Below, piece by piece: positions 44,757 to 54,040 of a stretch of 64,000 nucleotides of DNA. Origin of the DNA: Burkholderia sp. SRS-46 (GTDB lineage Bacteria; Pseudomonadota; Gammaproteobacteria; Burkholderiales; Burkholderiaceae); the NCBI RefSeq assembly GCF_004343775.1, contig NZ_PTXL01000002.1, positions 1,054,001 through 1,118,000 of the forward strand. Direction: 5' to 3'. A model generated the notes under the pieces. The model ran no database searches. It was given only the letters and a program-made list of their open reading frames with translations, and was not told the origin of the DNA. The translations under genes and the position numbers were made by a program. Each line of letters begins with the position of its first letter. Position 1 is the stretch's first letter.

Positions 44757-47700
44757 TTACGCTCCGACGGACGCGCGCCGGCCGGCGAGCTGCTGCAGGT
44801 CTTCGACGATCTGCTTTTGCGACATCATGCTCAGGTCGATCACTTCGCGCGCCTGCGCGACGTAGTACTCGAGTTGCTCGTCGCTGCGCACGAGCGACTT
44901 CTCCAGCGCGGCCTCGATGCGCTGCAGGTGCGCCAGCAGCTTGTCGTTCGATTCGCCGAACGCGTGCACGGCGATCCCGAACGCGTCGCCGAGGCTCGCG
45001 ACCTCGACGGCACCCGCCGTCACCTGCGCGGCAACCGCGTCGAGCTTGCGGGTTTCCGTGTCGACCGTGTCGTTGAAGCGCGCGCCGACGCGTTCGAGCA
45101 GGTCGGCCGACGTGCCGACCAGCGCGTCGACCGCGCTGCGCTGTTCGGTCGACGCATGGTTGACCGCGTCGAGCAGCGTTTCCAGCGTCGCCAGCAGGCG
45201 GCTGCGCTCCTCGAGCATCGCGGTGTCGCGCACCATGCTGTCGGACAGGCGCCGGCGCAGTTCGGCGACCACCTCGGCCGCGGCCTTCGGCGCCTCCGAA
45301 GCGGCCTGCACGAGCCGGGAGATTTCGTTGATCGTGTCGCTCGCGTGCGCCTGCGCGTTAGCGGTGATGTCGTTCGCGGTGCGGGCGAGCGTGTCGCAGA
45401 TGTCCTGCTGGCGACTCGCGGCCTGCGTGCTCGCCTGCGCCCACTCGTCGCGCAGCGTCCCGGCCATCGACGCGAGCGACGCGTTCCATGCCGCGAGGCG
45501 CTGTTCGTCACGCGACGCAAGTTCGGTCTGCAGGTTCGCGTGCGACTCGCGCATCGTGTTCAGCAGCGATGCCGAATGCTGCTCGAACGCCGACGTCTGC
45601 GCGCCGATGTCGCTTGCCGATTGCGCGAGCGCGTCGGTAATCGCCTGCTGGCGGGTCGTGTGGCTCGCGCTCGTCTGCGCCCATTCGTCGCCGAGCTTCG
45701 TCGCGATCGCCGCGAGCGATGCGTTCCATGCCGCGAGACGCTCTTCGTCGCGCGACGCAAGTTCGCTTTGCAGGTTTGCGTGCGATTCGCGCATCGTGTT
45801 CAGCAGCGACGCCGAATGCTGCTCGAACGCGGACGTCTGCGCGCCGATATCGCTTGCCGATTGCGCAAGCGCGTCGGTGATCGCCTGCTGGCGGCTCGTG
45901 TGGTCCGCACTCGTCTGTGCCCATTCGTCGCCGAGCTTCGCCGCGATCGCCGCGAGCGATGCGTTCCATGCCGCGAGACGCTGTTCGTCGCGAGACGCAA
46001 GCTCGCTTTGCAGGCCCGCGTGCGATTCGCGCATCGTATTCAGCAGCGAGGCCGAATGCTGTTCGAACGCCGACGTTTGCGCGCCGATGTCGCGCGCCGA
46101 TTGCGCGAGCGCACCGGTGATCGCCTGCTGGCGGCTCGTATGTTCCGCGCTCGTCTGCGCCCATTCGTCGCCGAGCTTCGTCGCGATCGCCGCGAGCGAC
46201 GCATTCCATGCCGCGAGACGCTGTTCGTCGCGCGACGCGAGTTCGCCCTGCAGGCCCGCGTGCGATTCGCGCATCGTGTTCAGCAGCGAGGCCGAATGCT
46301 GCTCGAACGTCGACGTCTGAACGCCGATGTCGCGCGCCGTTTGCGCGAGCGCATCGCTGATCGCCTGCTGGCGGCTCGTCTGGCTGGCGCTCGTCTGCGC
46401 GAGGTCGTCGCGCAGCGCGGCGGCCATCGCCGCGAGCGAGTCGCGCCATGCCGCAAGACGCTGTTCGTCGCGCGACGCGAGTTCGGTCTGCAGCCCCGCG
46501 TGCGACACGCGCATCGTGTCCAGCAGCGAAGCAGAATGCTGACCGAACGTCGCGGCGGCCGTCTCCAGCGCGCGCGCGTTGTGGCCGGCCATCGTCTCGC
46601 CGGCCTGCGCCTGCTGCGACAGCGCATGCTGCCATGCGTCCGACATCCGCTGCTCGGTCGCTTCGAGGCGCGTCGCGACGCCGTCGAGCAGATCGGTCGA
46701 GCGCTGCGCGAAGGTGTCGGTAAACCGGCCGAGCGCGGTGCGCAACTGCTCGGTGGACGCGTCGTTCGAACGCTGCTGATCCGCGAGCGCGCGGTTCCAG
46801 ATGCCTGCCACGTTGTTCGTGGTCGCCTCGAAGCCGCCCGACAGGCCGTCGAGCTGCCGGTCGACCGCCTGCGTGACGGTGTCGCGCAGCACGGTCATTT
46901 CGCGCGTGAGGCCCGCCATCGTCGCTTCCATCACCGGCTGCAGCGCGGCGCCGGCCACCCGGGCGCTCTCGGCGGCGCTGTCCTGCAGCGACTGCCCGAC
47001 CGACGACGCGAGCCGCCCGTATGCGTGCTCGGTCTTGTCGAAGAAGGCCTGCTGGCTCGCGGCCTGCTGCTCATGCAGCGCGACGCTGCGCTGCTCGAGC
47101 GTCGCCATCATCGTCTGCAGACGGTCGACCAGTGCCGGCATCACGTCGGCCTGCCGCTGCAGGAGCCGGAACGACTCGTCGCGGCGATGCGCTTGCGAAT
47201 GGACCCGCAGCGTCGTCGCGATCTTCGCGTCGAGTTGCTGCGCCGTATCGATCCGCTCGCGGCGCACCAGCGCCGACAGCAGCCCGAGCATCGCCGACGT
47301 CGCCACCCCGGCGATCGACGTGCCGAACGCGAAGCCGAGGCCCTTGACCGGCGCGATCAGCGACGCGCGGATCGCGTCGAGATCGGTCGCGCTTTCCAGC
47401 GCGGCCCCGGTGCCCTTGAGCGTCACCACCATCCCGAGCAGCGTGCCGAGCATCCCCAGCAGCACGAGCAGGCCGACCAGATAGGGCGTGAGCGCCGGCC
47501 CCGGCAGCGCCGCGCGGGTGCCGTCGATGCGCGCGCGCACCGCGCCGCGCAGGCCCGGGTGCAGCGTGTCGAGCCACGCGTCGAGCGACGCCGGCGGCTC
47601 GGACAGGCCACCCACCGCGCGCGCGAGCGTCGCGGTCGCCTGCCGGTAGCGCAGCAGCTCGAACCCGCCGGCGAGATAGCACGCGGCGATCAGCAGCGTG

Positions 47701-47804
47701 ACGGCCGCCGCGAGCGGGTTCGACGCGACATAACCGGCGCCGATCCAGCACACCGCGATCAGACCGGCCACGAATACAACGAGATCAATACGAATTCTGG
47801 ACAT
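44757..47804 (-). CDS. DUF802-family giant MotA/ExbB-like coiled-coil membrane protein
   Basis: This 1015-residue protein has two N-terminal membrane helices, a further pair near residues 110-180 (LVGLLVLLGMLGTLLGMVV and GFAFGTSIAGVATSAMLGLL) matching the MotA/TolQ/ExbB proton-channel pair, and a long helical region. Five near-identical 80-residue repeats occupy about residues 420-820. The ExbB-like pair and the OmpA/MotB-like neighbour point to a stator-like complex that couples ion flow to something in the envelope. ATG 47804 lies 10 nt after the DUF3348 gene. Confidence 0.8.
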   Translation of the reverse strand: MSRIRIDLVVFVAGLIAVCWIGAGYVASNPLAAAVTLLIAACYLAGGFELLRYRQATATLARAVGGLSEPPASLDAWLDTLHPGLRGAVRARIDGTRAALPGPALTPYLVGLLVLLGMLGTLLGMVVTLKGTGAALESATDLDAIRASLIAPVKGLGFAFGTSIAGVATSAMLGLLSALVRRERIDTAQQLDAKIATTLRVHSQAHRRDESFRLLQRQADVMPALVDRLQTMMATLEQRSVALHEQQAASQQAFFDKTEHAYGRLASSVGQSLQDSAAESARVAGAALQPVMEATMAGLTREMTVLRDTVTQAVDRQLDGLSGGFEATTNNVAGIWNRALADQQRSNDASTEQLRTALGRFTDTFAQRSTDLLDGVATRLEATEQRMSDAWQHALSQQAQAGETMAGHNARALETAAATFGQHSASLLDTMRVSHAGLQTELASRDEQRLAAWRDSLAAMAAALRDDLAQTSASQTSRQQAISDALAQTARDIGVQTSTFEQHSASLLNTMRESHAGLQGELASRDEQRLAAWNASLAAIATKLGDEWAQTSAEHTSRQQAITGALAQSARDIGAQTSAFEQHSASLLNTMRESHAGLQSELASRDEQRLAAWNASLAAIAAKLGDEWAQTSADHTSRQQAITDALAQSASDIGAQTSAFEQHSASLLNTMRESHANLQSELASRDEERLAAWNASLAAIATKLGDEWAQTSASHTTRQQAITDALAQSASDIGAQTSAFEQHSASLLNTMRESHANLQTELASRDEQRLAAWNASLASMAGTLRDEWAQASTQAASRQQDICDTLARTANDITANAQAHASDTINEISRLVQAASEAPKAAAEVVAELRRRLSDSMVRDTAMLEERSRLLATLETLLDAVNHASTEQRSAVDALVGTSADLLERVGARFNDTVDTETRKLDAVAAQVTAGAVEVASLGDAFGIAVHAFGESNDKLLAHLQRIEAALEKSLVRSDEQLEYYVAQAREVIDLSMMSQKQIVEDLQQLAGRRASVGA
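45348..46547 (-). repeat. Five tandem 240-bp repeats inside the DUF802 gene
   Basis: Five 80-residue units starting FEQHSASLLNTMRESHA (first unit FGQHSASLLDTMRVSHA) follow each other without gaps. The three central units differ at only a few positions, also at the DNA level. In-frame recombination between them would change the coiled-coil length by multiples of 80 residues. Confidence 0.88.
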
Positions 47805-47814
47805 AACGTCTTGT

Positions 47815-48543
47815 TTAGCTGGTGCGAAGGGCCGCGAGCAGCCCGTCGACCGTTTGAAACCGAACTTCGAGCTCGGCGAGCAACACGCTCTGCATATCCT
47901 TGCGGAACACGTCCAGCCATGCGCCGGGCGTGACCGCCGGGTTTCCCGATTCCTCGGCGTCGCCGAGCGCCTGCCGTTCCGCGTCGCGCAGGCGCGCGAA
48001 GTGCGTGCCGAGCAGCGCCGGCACGGTGGCCAGCAGGCTGCGTTCGCGCGCGCCGAGCACCCGCTCCATGATCGCGTCGAGCGTCGCGAGCCGCGCCATG
48101 CCGGGCGTGCGTGCCGCGAGCGCAACCCGCAGGCGGCCGCGCAGCTGGCCGATCGCCGTCTCCATCTCCTGCTGCAGGACCAGATAGCGCTGGCGGAAAT
48201 CCGCGAAATCGGCCGTCTCGGCGGCCGGCGCCGCCGGCATCGCGCCGTTGCGGCGGCTCGCGCCGGCCGCGCGGCTGCGCGTCACCGCCTGCGCCAGCTC
48301 GTGGCGCACGCGCGCGCACTCGCGCTCGGCGTCGCCGCCGGGCGCGCGCGTGCCGCCGGCAGCCGCGGGCGGACTGCCGTTCAGCGCCGAGGACAGCGTG
48401 ATCGCGTCGGTCCAGCCGAGCCATTGGCTCAACCGGTCCGCGAGCGTCTGCCGGGATTCGGGTACGTCGGCGTCCGCCAGCCGCGCGAGCAGGCGAACGA
48501 GCGTCGGGCCGCTCAATGCCGTGCGCTGAGGGGCTTGCACCAT
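47815..48543 (-). CDS. DUF3348-family protein
   Basis: This 242-residue helical protein starts MVQAPQRTALSGPTLVRLLA and contains the long YLVLQQEMETAIGQLRGRLR helix. It is the first gene of a conserved Burkholderia four-gene block (DUF3348, DUF802, OmpA-like, DUF2894). No enzymatic motif is visible; it is probably a cytoplasmic component of the stator-like complex. Confidence 0.78.
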   Translation of the reverse strand: MVQAPQRTALSGPTLVRLLARLADADVPESRQTLADRLSQWLGWTDAITLSSALNGSPPAAAGGTRAPGGDAERECARVRHELAQAVTRSRAAGASRRNGAMPAAPAAETADFADFRQRYLVLQQEMETAIGQLRGRLRVALAARTPGMARLATLDAIMERVLGARERSLLATVPALLGTHFARLRDAERQALGDAEESGNPAVTPGAWLDVFRKDMQSVLLAELEVRFQTVDGLLAALRTS

Positions 48544-48776
48544 GCTGCAACCGTCAAAAAAGGCTGCAGTTTACACGTCGGCGCGGGGTCGGCCGCCGGA
48601 TTGCGCTCGGCGGGTGCGGCAACGCACCACGGCAACGGCCGCGAACGCCCGCCGGACAAGGCTCTCAGCGCGATCGGCGATGGCCGGCGCTCAAGAATCC
48701 GGTGCACCGGACCGATAAACCGGACACGGCGGGCTGGCCCCGCGCGCCCGCATGGCGGGCTCGACTCGAATACACG

Positions 48777-49988
48777 ATGCTTCCCGATTTTGCCTTGCGC
48801 TTCCTCGACCGCTTCCGCAAGCCGGTCACCCAGCAACAATTTGCCGAACGGCTAACGAACGCGCTGCGCGCGGCCGGCGACACGCGCTCATGGATCTACG
48901 AACGCGACAAAAGCCGCCTCGTCCAGTCGGACACCCGGTCGAACGTGATCAACCTGCACAACCTGTTCCGCGACTACGTCGGCGCGAAACCGGCGGACCG
49001 GCAGGCCACGCTGGCTCGACAGGCGAACGGGATGATGCAGCACACGATTCCCGCCGCGTTCGCCAGTGCGAAAACGCAACTGCGGCCGGTGATCCGCAGC
49101 GCGACGGAGCGTGGCGTGCTCGACCTGCAGATGGAGACGCACGCGAACCGGCCGGAAATCGCGCACCGGCCGCTGTGCGAGAACCTCGAGATCGGCATCG
49201 CGTACGACAGCGAGTTCACCGTGACGCGGCTGACCACGGCCAAGCTGAACGAATGGGGCATGACGTTCGACGACGCGTACGACGTCGCGCTCGACAACCT
49301 GCGCACCGATTCGTCCCGCGCGTGGCTGCCGCTGCAGAACGGCGTGTTCCTGTCCCAGTTCGGCGACTACTACGACGCGGCCCGGCTGCTGCTGACCGAC
49401 CTGCTCTACCGGCAGCCGATCGCCGGCGCGCCGGTCGTGATGGCGCCGAACCGGTCCGTGCTGCTGCTCACCGGCGACCGCAATCCGGCGGGGCTCGACA
49501 CCCTGCTCGGGCTCGCCGAGCAGGCGCTCACGCAGCCACGGCCGCTGTCGCCGCTGATGCTCCGCTGGGACGGCGCGGCCTGGCGGCGGTTCGTGCCGGA
49601 CACGCTCGCACCAAGGCTGCGGCAGCTGCACATGAACGAGCTCGCCGGCGACTACCAGGACCAGCAGGCGCTGCTGAACGAGGCGCACGCCCGCGACGGC
49701 GTCGACATCTTCGTCGCGAAGTACGGTGCATACCAGCACCCGAGCGGGGAAATGGTCAGCGTGTGCGTGTGGACCGAAGGCGTGCGCGCGCTGCTGCCGG
49801 AGACGGACTGCGTGGTGCTGTACCGGCAGTCGACCCGGCAATCGGCCTACGTGCCGATGGCCGAGCTGATGCGTGCGTGCGGCGGGCTGATGAAGGCGAC
49901 CGGGCATCGCCCCGTGCGGTACGAGGTCGACGCGTTCCCGGACGAGACGGTATTCGGCGCGTTGCTCGCGCAGTACCCGGAAGGCTGA
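48777..49988 (+). CDS. DUF1444-family protein
   Basis: This 403-residue cytosolic protein starts MLPDFALRFLDRFRKPVTQQ. It includes the family landmarks ENLEIGIAYDSEFTVTRLTT and NLRTDSSRAWLPLQNGVFLS. DUF1444 has no settled function. ATG 48777 is preferred over distant upstream starts; the 233-bp divergent gap to the DUF3348 gene holds no clear structure. Confidence 0.75.
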   Translation: MLPDFALRFLDRFRKPVTQQQFAERLTNALRAAGDTRSWIYERDKSRLVQSDTRSNVINLHNLFRDYVGAKPADRQATLARQANGMMQHTIPAAFASAKTQLRPVIRSATERGVLDLQMETHANRPEIAHRPLCENLEIGIAYDSEFTVTRLTTAKLNEWGMTFDDAYDVALDNLRTDSSRAWLPLQNGVFLSQFGDYYDAARLLLTDLLYRQPIAGAPVVMAPNRSVLLLTGDRNPAGLDTLLGLAEQALTQPRPLSPLMLRWDGAAWRRFVPDTLAPRLRQLHMNELAGDYQDQQALLNEAHARDGVDIFVAKYGAYQHPSGEMVSVCVWTEGVRALLPETDCVVLYRQSTRQSAYVPMAELMRACGGLMKATGHRPVRYEVDAFPDETVFGALLAQYPEG

Positions 49989-50067
49989 CGGGGTGAACGG
50001 CGGCGCGGACGGATGCGGCGCCGCATCATGCGGCCCGCGCCCAACGCCCGACGCCCGCCGCCGCGCG

Positions 50068-50706
50068 TCAGATCCCCGCTTTCGGCGCGGTGAGGATCAG
50101 CCGCAGCCCGAGCGCGGAGATCGCGCCGGCCGCGACGCGGTCGACCCATTTCTTCGCGCGCAGGTACCATTCGCGCGGCCGGCGGGTGGAGAAGCACAGC
50201 GCGACGATCGTGTACCAGCCGCATTCGACGAAGAACACGAGCGGCGGCAGCACGACGTAGCACCACAGCGGCGGATGCTGCGGCAGCAGCGCGGCGAAGA
50301 TACTCGCGTACCAGATCGCCGTCTTCGGATTGCTGAGCTGGGTGGTGAGGCCCGTCCAGAACGACTTGCGGGTGCTGCCGTGGCGGGCCGCGAGCGGATC
50401 GGCGACCGCGATCGGGTGCGCGGCGCCGCGCCAGATCTTCGACGCGATGAAAAGCAGGTACGCACCGCCCGCGACCTTGAGGCCGACGTACAGCCACTCG
50501 ACCGTCTGCAGCAGCGTATAGAGCCCGGCCAGCGCCACCGCACCGAACACGATGCCGCCTACGCCCATGCCGAGCGCGGTCGCGAGGCCGTCGCGGCGCG
50601 ACAGGCCGATCGAATTGCGCGCGACGAGCACGAAGCTCGGCCCGGGAATCATCGCGCCCAGCCACAGCGCGACCAGGATGCCGAAAACGGCGGCCATTGC
50701 GGTCAT
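50068..50706 (-). CDS. LysE/RhtB-family amino-acid exporter
   Basis: This 212-residue membrane protein has about six helices and the family's start, LWLGAMIPGPSFVLVARNSI, followed by SRRDGLATALGMGVGG and TQLSNPKTAIWYASIF. AAGGAG 7 nt upstream selects ATG 50706 over 50799. RhtB-type proteins export threonine, homoserine or other amino acids. Confidence 0.87.
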   Translation of the reverse strand: MTAMAAVFGILVALWLGAMIPGPSFVLVARNSIGLSRRDGLATALGMGVGGIVFGAVALAGLYTLLQTVEWLYVGLKVAGGAYLLFIASKIWRGAAHPIAVADPLAARHGSTRKSFWTGLTTQLSNPKTAIWYASIFAALLPQHPPLWCYVVLPPLVFFVECGWYTIVALCFSTRRPREWYLRAKKWVDRVAAGAISALGLRLILTAPKAGI

Positions 50707-50903
50707 CAGTGTCTCCTTGAAATTGCGGCGAGGTAGCGGTCCCGCCGCGCCGGCAACCGGCGCGCGGCGCATGAGCAGGCCGAACGGCGATTCTGGCACG
50801 CTTCCCCCGGCGCCGAAAGGCCGGCCTCGCGACGCGACGCCACGCCGGCTGCTATCCTGCCGGTTCCCCGCCGCATCCTGCCCTCATTTGATTCGACCGC
50901 ATC

Positions 50904-51368
50904 ATGATCGAGATCCGCGCCGCCCACTATCCCGCCGACGCCGCCGCCGTCGACGCGATTTTTCGCGAATACATCGCAAGCCCGACCGTCAGCCTCGCGT
51001 TCCAGGACTACGAAGCCGAACTCGCGGCGCTGCCCGGCAAATACGCGGCGCCGCGCGGGTGCCTGCTGCTCGCGTGGCGCGACGCCCGGGTGGTCGGCTG
51101 CGCCGCGTTCCGCGAAGTGGACGCGACGACCTGCGAGATGAAGCGGGTCTACGTGCGGCCGGAGGCGCGCGGCACGCAGCTCGGCCGGCAACTGGTCGAA
51201 CGGCTGCTGCGGGACGCGAAGGCGGCCGGCTATGCGCGCATGTGCCTCGACGTGCTGCCGGAATTCGAGGCGGCGCGCCGGCTGTACGAATCGCTGGGCT
51301 TCACGCCCGCGCCACCGGTCACGTTCAATCCGGTGCCGGGCACGGCGTTTCTCGGCCGCGGCCTGTAG
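50904..51368 (+). CDS. GNAT-family N-acetyltransferase
   Basis: This 154-residue protein has a clear GNAT core: CEMKRVYVRPEARGTQLGRQLVERLL (acetyl-CoA loop R/QxxGxG/A as GTQLGRQ) and then FEAARRLYESLGFTPAPP. It stands alone between a LysE exporter and an oxidoreductase. The acceptor is unknown. Confidence 0.85.
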   Translation: MIEIRAAHYPADAAAVDAIFREYIASPTVSLAFQDYEAELAALPGKYAAPRGCLLLAWRDARVVGCAAFREVDATTCEMKRVYVRPEARGTQLGRQLVERLLRDAKAAGYARMCLDVLPEFEAARRLYESLGFTPAPPVTFNPVPGTAFLGRGL

Positions 51369-51547
51369 CGCGGCGCGCGCGGGAACATGCGCCGCGCCCT
51401 CCCGCTGCGCACAACGGGTCGGCCGGGCCGACAGGGTCCGCCGGGTCTACCATAGACGAACCGCGCGCCGCGAACGCGGCCCGGCCGGCACGCATGATGC
51501 TTCCGTCATGCATGGTTCACGACGCACCAGCAGCGAAGGAGAACACC

Positions 51548-52927
51548 ATGGCCCAACGCTTCGACGCGATCATCATCGGCACCGGGCAGGCCGGCCCGCC
51601 GCTCGCCGCCCGGCTGTCCGGCGCGGGCATGAACGTGGCCGTGATCGAACGGGGCCGGTTCGGCGGCACCTGCGTGAACACCGGCTGCATCCCCACCAAG
51701 ACCTTGATCGCCAGTGCCTACGCCGCGCATCTCGCGCGGCGCGCGGGTGAATACGGCGTGACGCTCGGCGGCCCGGTGACGGTCGACATGCGGCAGGTGA
51801 AGGCGCGCAAGGACCAGATCTCCGGGCGTTCGAGCCACGGTGTCGAACAATGGGTGCGCGGCCTCGAGCGCGCGACGGTGTTCGAGGGCCACGCGCGCTT
51901 CGACAGCGCGAACACGGTGCGCGTCGGCGACGCGCTGCTCGAAGCGGAGCGGATCTTCATCAACGTCGGCGGGCGCGCGCTGGTGCCGCCGATGCCCGGC
52001 CTCGACCAGGTGCCGTACCTCACCAATTCGACGATGATGGACGTCGACTTCCTGCCCGAGCACCTGGTCGTCGTCGGCGGCAGCTACGTCGGGCTCGAAT
52101 TCGGCCAGATGTACCGGCGCTTCGGCGCGCGCGTGACGATCGTCGAGAAGGGGCCGCGCCTGATCCGGCGCGAGGACGAGGACGTGTCGCAGGCGGTGCG
52201 CGAGATCCTCGAGCGCGAAGGCATCGACGTGCAGCTCGACGCGAACTGCCTGAGCGCGCGACGCGACGGCGACGGCGTGGTGGTCGGGCTCGACTGCGCG
52301 GCCGGCGCGCGCGAAGTCGCGGGCTCGCACCTGCTGCTCGCGGTCGGGCGCGTGCCGAACACCGACGACCTCGGGCTCGACCGCGCCGGCGTCGCTACCG
52401 ACGCGCACGGCTACATCGTCGTCGACGAACAGCTGCGCACCAGCGTGCCCGGCATCTGGGCGATGGGCGACTGCAACGGCCGCGGCGCGTTCACGCACAC
52501 GGCCTACAACGACTACGAGATCGTCGCGGCGAACCTGCTCGACAACGATCCGCGCAAGGTGTCGGACCGCATTCCCGCGTATGCGATGTTCGTCGACCCG
52601 CCGCTCGGCCACGTCGGGATGACGCAGGCCGAGGCGATGCAGTCGGGCCGCCGGCTGCTGGTCGGCACCCGCCCGATGACGCGCGTCGGGCGCGCGGTCG
52701 AGAAAGGCGAGAGCCAGGGCTTCATGAAGGTGATCGTCGACGCGGACAGCCACGCGATCCTCGGCGCGTCGATCCTCGGTGTGACCGGCGACGAAGTCGT
52801 GCATGCGCTGCTCGACGTGATGGCCGCCAAGGCCCCGTACACGACGATCAGCCGCGCGATGCACATTCATCCGACCGTGTCGGAGCTGGTGCCGACGCTG
52901 CTGCAGGATCTGCATCCGGTGCCTTAG
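51548..52927 (+). CDS. FAD-dependent class I disulfide oxidoreductase (RclA/MerA-like)
   Basis: This 459-residue flavoprotein has an FAD site (IIGTGQAGPPLAARL), the redox-active CVNTGCIPTK near residue 40, an NAD(P) site (VVVGGSYVGLEFG), GIWAMGDCNG, and a C-terminal HIHPTVSELVPTL dimer motif. It resembles RclA and mercuric-reductase-like enzymes that protect against hypochlorous acid or metals. No mer genes are nearby, so an oxidative-stress role is more likely. AAGGAG precedes the ATG. Confidence 0.87.
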   Translation: MAQRFDAIIIGTGQAGPPLAARLSGAGMNVAVIERGRFGGTCVNTGCIPTKTLIASAYAAHLARRAGEYGVTLGGPVTVDMRQVKARKDQISGRSSHGVEQWVRGLERATVFEGHARFDSANTVRVGDALLEAERIFINVGGRALVPPMPGLDQVPYLTNSTMMDVDFLPEHLVVVGGSYVGLEFGQMYRRFGARVTIVEKGPRLIRREDEDVSQAVREILEREGIDVQLDANCLSARRDGDGVVVGLDCAAGAREVAGSHLLLAVGRVPNTDDLGLDRAGVATDAHGYIVVDEQLRTSVPGIWAMGDCNGRGAFTHTAYNDYEIVAANLLDNDPRKVSDRIPAYAMFVDPPLGHVGMTQAEAMQSGRRLLVGTRPMTRVGRAVEKGESQGFMKVIVDADSHAILGASILGVTGDEVVHALLDVMAAKAPYTTISRAMHIHPTVSELVPTLLQDLHPVP

Positions 52928-52994
52928 GAGGGCGCACACCGCATACCGGCAGGTATGCGAACATGGCCGCTCGTCACGGAATTCGGGAACGCCC

Positions 52995-53897
52995 ATGGAC
53001 CGCCTGCAAGCGATGCAGATCTACGCGCGGATCGTCGAGCGCGGCAGCTTCACGCAGGCCGCCGAAACGCTGCAGCTGCACCGCCCGGCCGTCACGAAGG
53101 CGGTGCAGCAGCTCGAACAGGAACTCGGCATCCGGCTGCTCAACCGCAGCACGCGGCGCGTCAGCATGACGGCTGAGGGCGAGGTGTTCCATGCGCGCTG
53201 CGTGCAGCTCCTCGCGGGCGTCGACGATGCGTTCGCGTCGTTCCCCCGCCAACGCGCCGCGCCGAAGGGCCGGCTGCGGCTCGAGATCGCGGTCGCGCTC
53301 GCGAAGGCCGTCGTGATTCCCGCGCTGCCCGATTTCCAGCAGCGCTACCCGCAGATCGACGTGGTGCTCGGCGCGAGCGACCAGCCGGCGGACCTGATCG
53401 GCAAGGGCATCGACTGCGTCGTGCGGGTCGGCACGCTGAAGGATTCGAGCATGGTCGCGCGCACCGTCGGCGCGATTCCGATGGTCACGTGCGCGTCGCC
53501 CGGCTATGTGTCGAGCCACGGGCTGCCGCGCACGCTCGACGAGCTGCGCCGGCACCGCGCGGTGAACTTCTTCACGGGCCCCAACCGCAAGGTGCTCGAA
53601 TGGACCTTCCGCCCGGCCGGCGAGATCGTCACGCTGACGCTGCCCAGCAGCCTCCTCACCGACAATTCGGAAGCGCTGCTCTCCTGCGCGCTCGCGGGCC
53701 TCGGGATCGTGCACGCGTTGCGGCCCGCGCTGCAGCCGTTCATCGACGCCGGCCAGCTGGTCGAGATCCTGCCCGGCGTCGCGACCGTGCCGAAGCCGGT
53801 ATCCGTGCTGTACCCGAACCGCGCGCATCTGCCCGACAAGGTGCGCGTGTTTGTCGACTGGCTCACCGAATTGTTCGCGCGTCGCTATCCGGCGTAA
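52995..53897 (+). CDS. LysR-family regulator (CrgA-like)
   Basis: This 300-residue protein starts MDRLQAMQIYARIVERGSFT and continues QAAETLQLHRPAVTKAVQQL, typical of the CrgA group. It lies 143 bp upstream of a quinone oxidoreductase-like gene on the same strand, whose expression it may affect. Confidence 0.85.
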   Translation: MDRLQAMQIYARIVERGSFTQAAETLQLHRPAVTKAVQQLEQELGIRLLNRSTRRVSMTAEGEVFHARCVQLLAGVDDAFASFPRQRAAPKGRLRLEIAVALAKAVVIPALPDFQQRYPQIDVVLGASDQPADLIGKGIDCVVRVGTLKDSSMVARTVGAIPMVTCASPGYVSSHGLPRTLDELRRHRAVNFFTGPNRKVLEWTFRPAGEIVTLTLPSSLLTDNSEALLSCALAGLGIVHALRPALQPFIDAGQLVEILPGVATVPKPVSVLYPNRAHLPDKVRVFVDWLTELFARRYPA

Positions 53898-54040
53898 GCC
53901 CCGTCGCGCGCATTATTATTCGTCGAATAACAATCAGTAATGCCGCCGCGCGTTTATCCCGCGCGGCCCGCGCCCTACAGTGCTCCTTCATGCGCGGCGC
54001 CTCTGCGCCGCGCGTCGATCGTTCAACGAAGGAGAGATCC

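Noticed and set aside
45348..46547. CRISPR-like regular repeats
   Set aside because: The 240-bp units are contiguous, coding and lack spacers.
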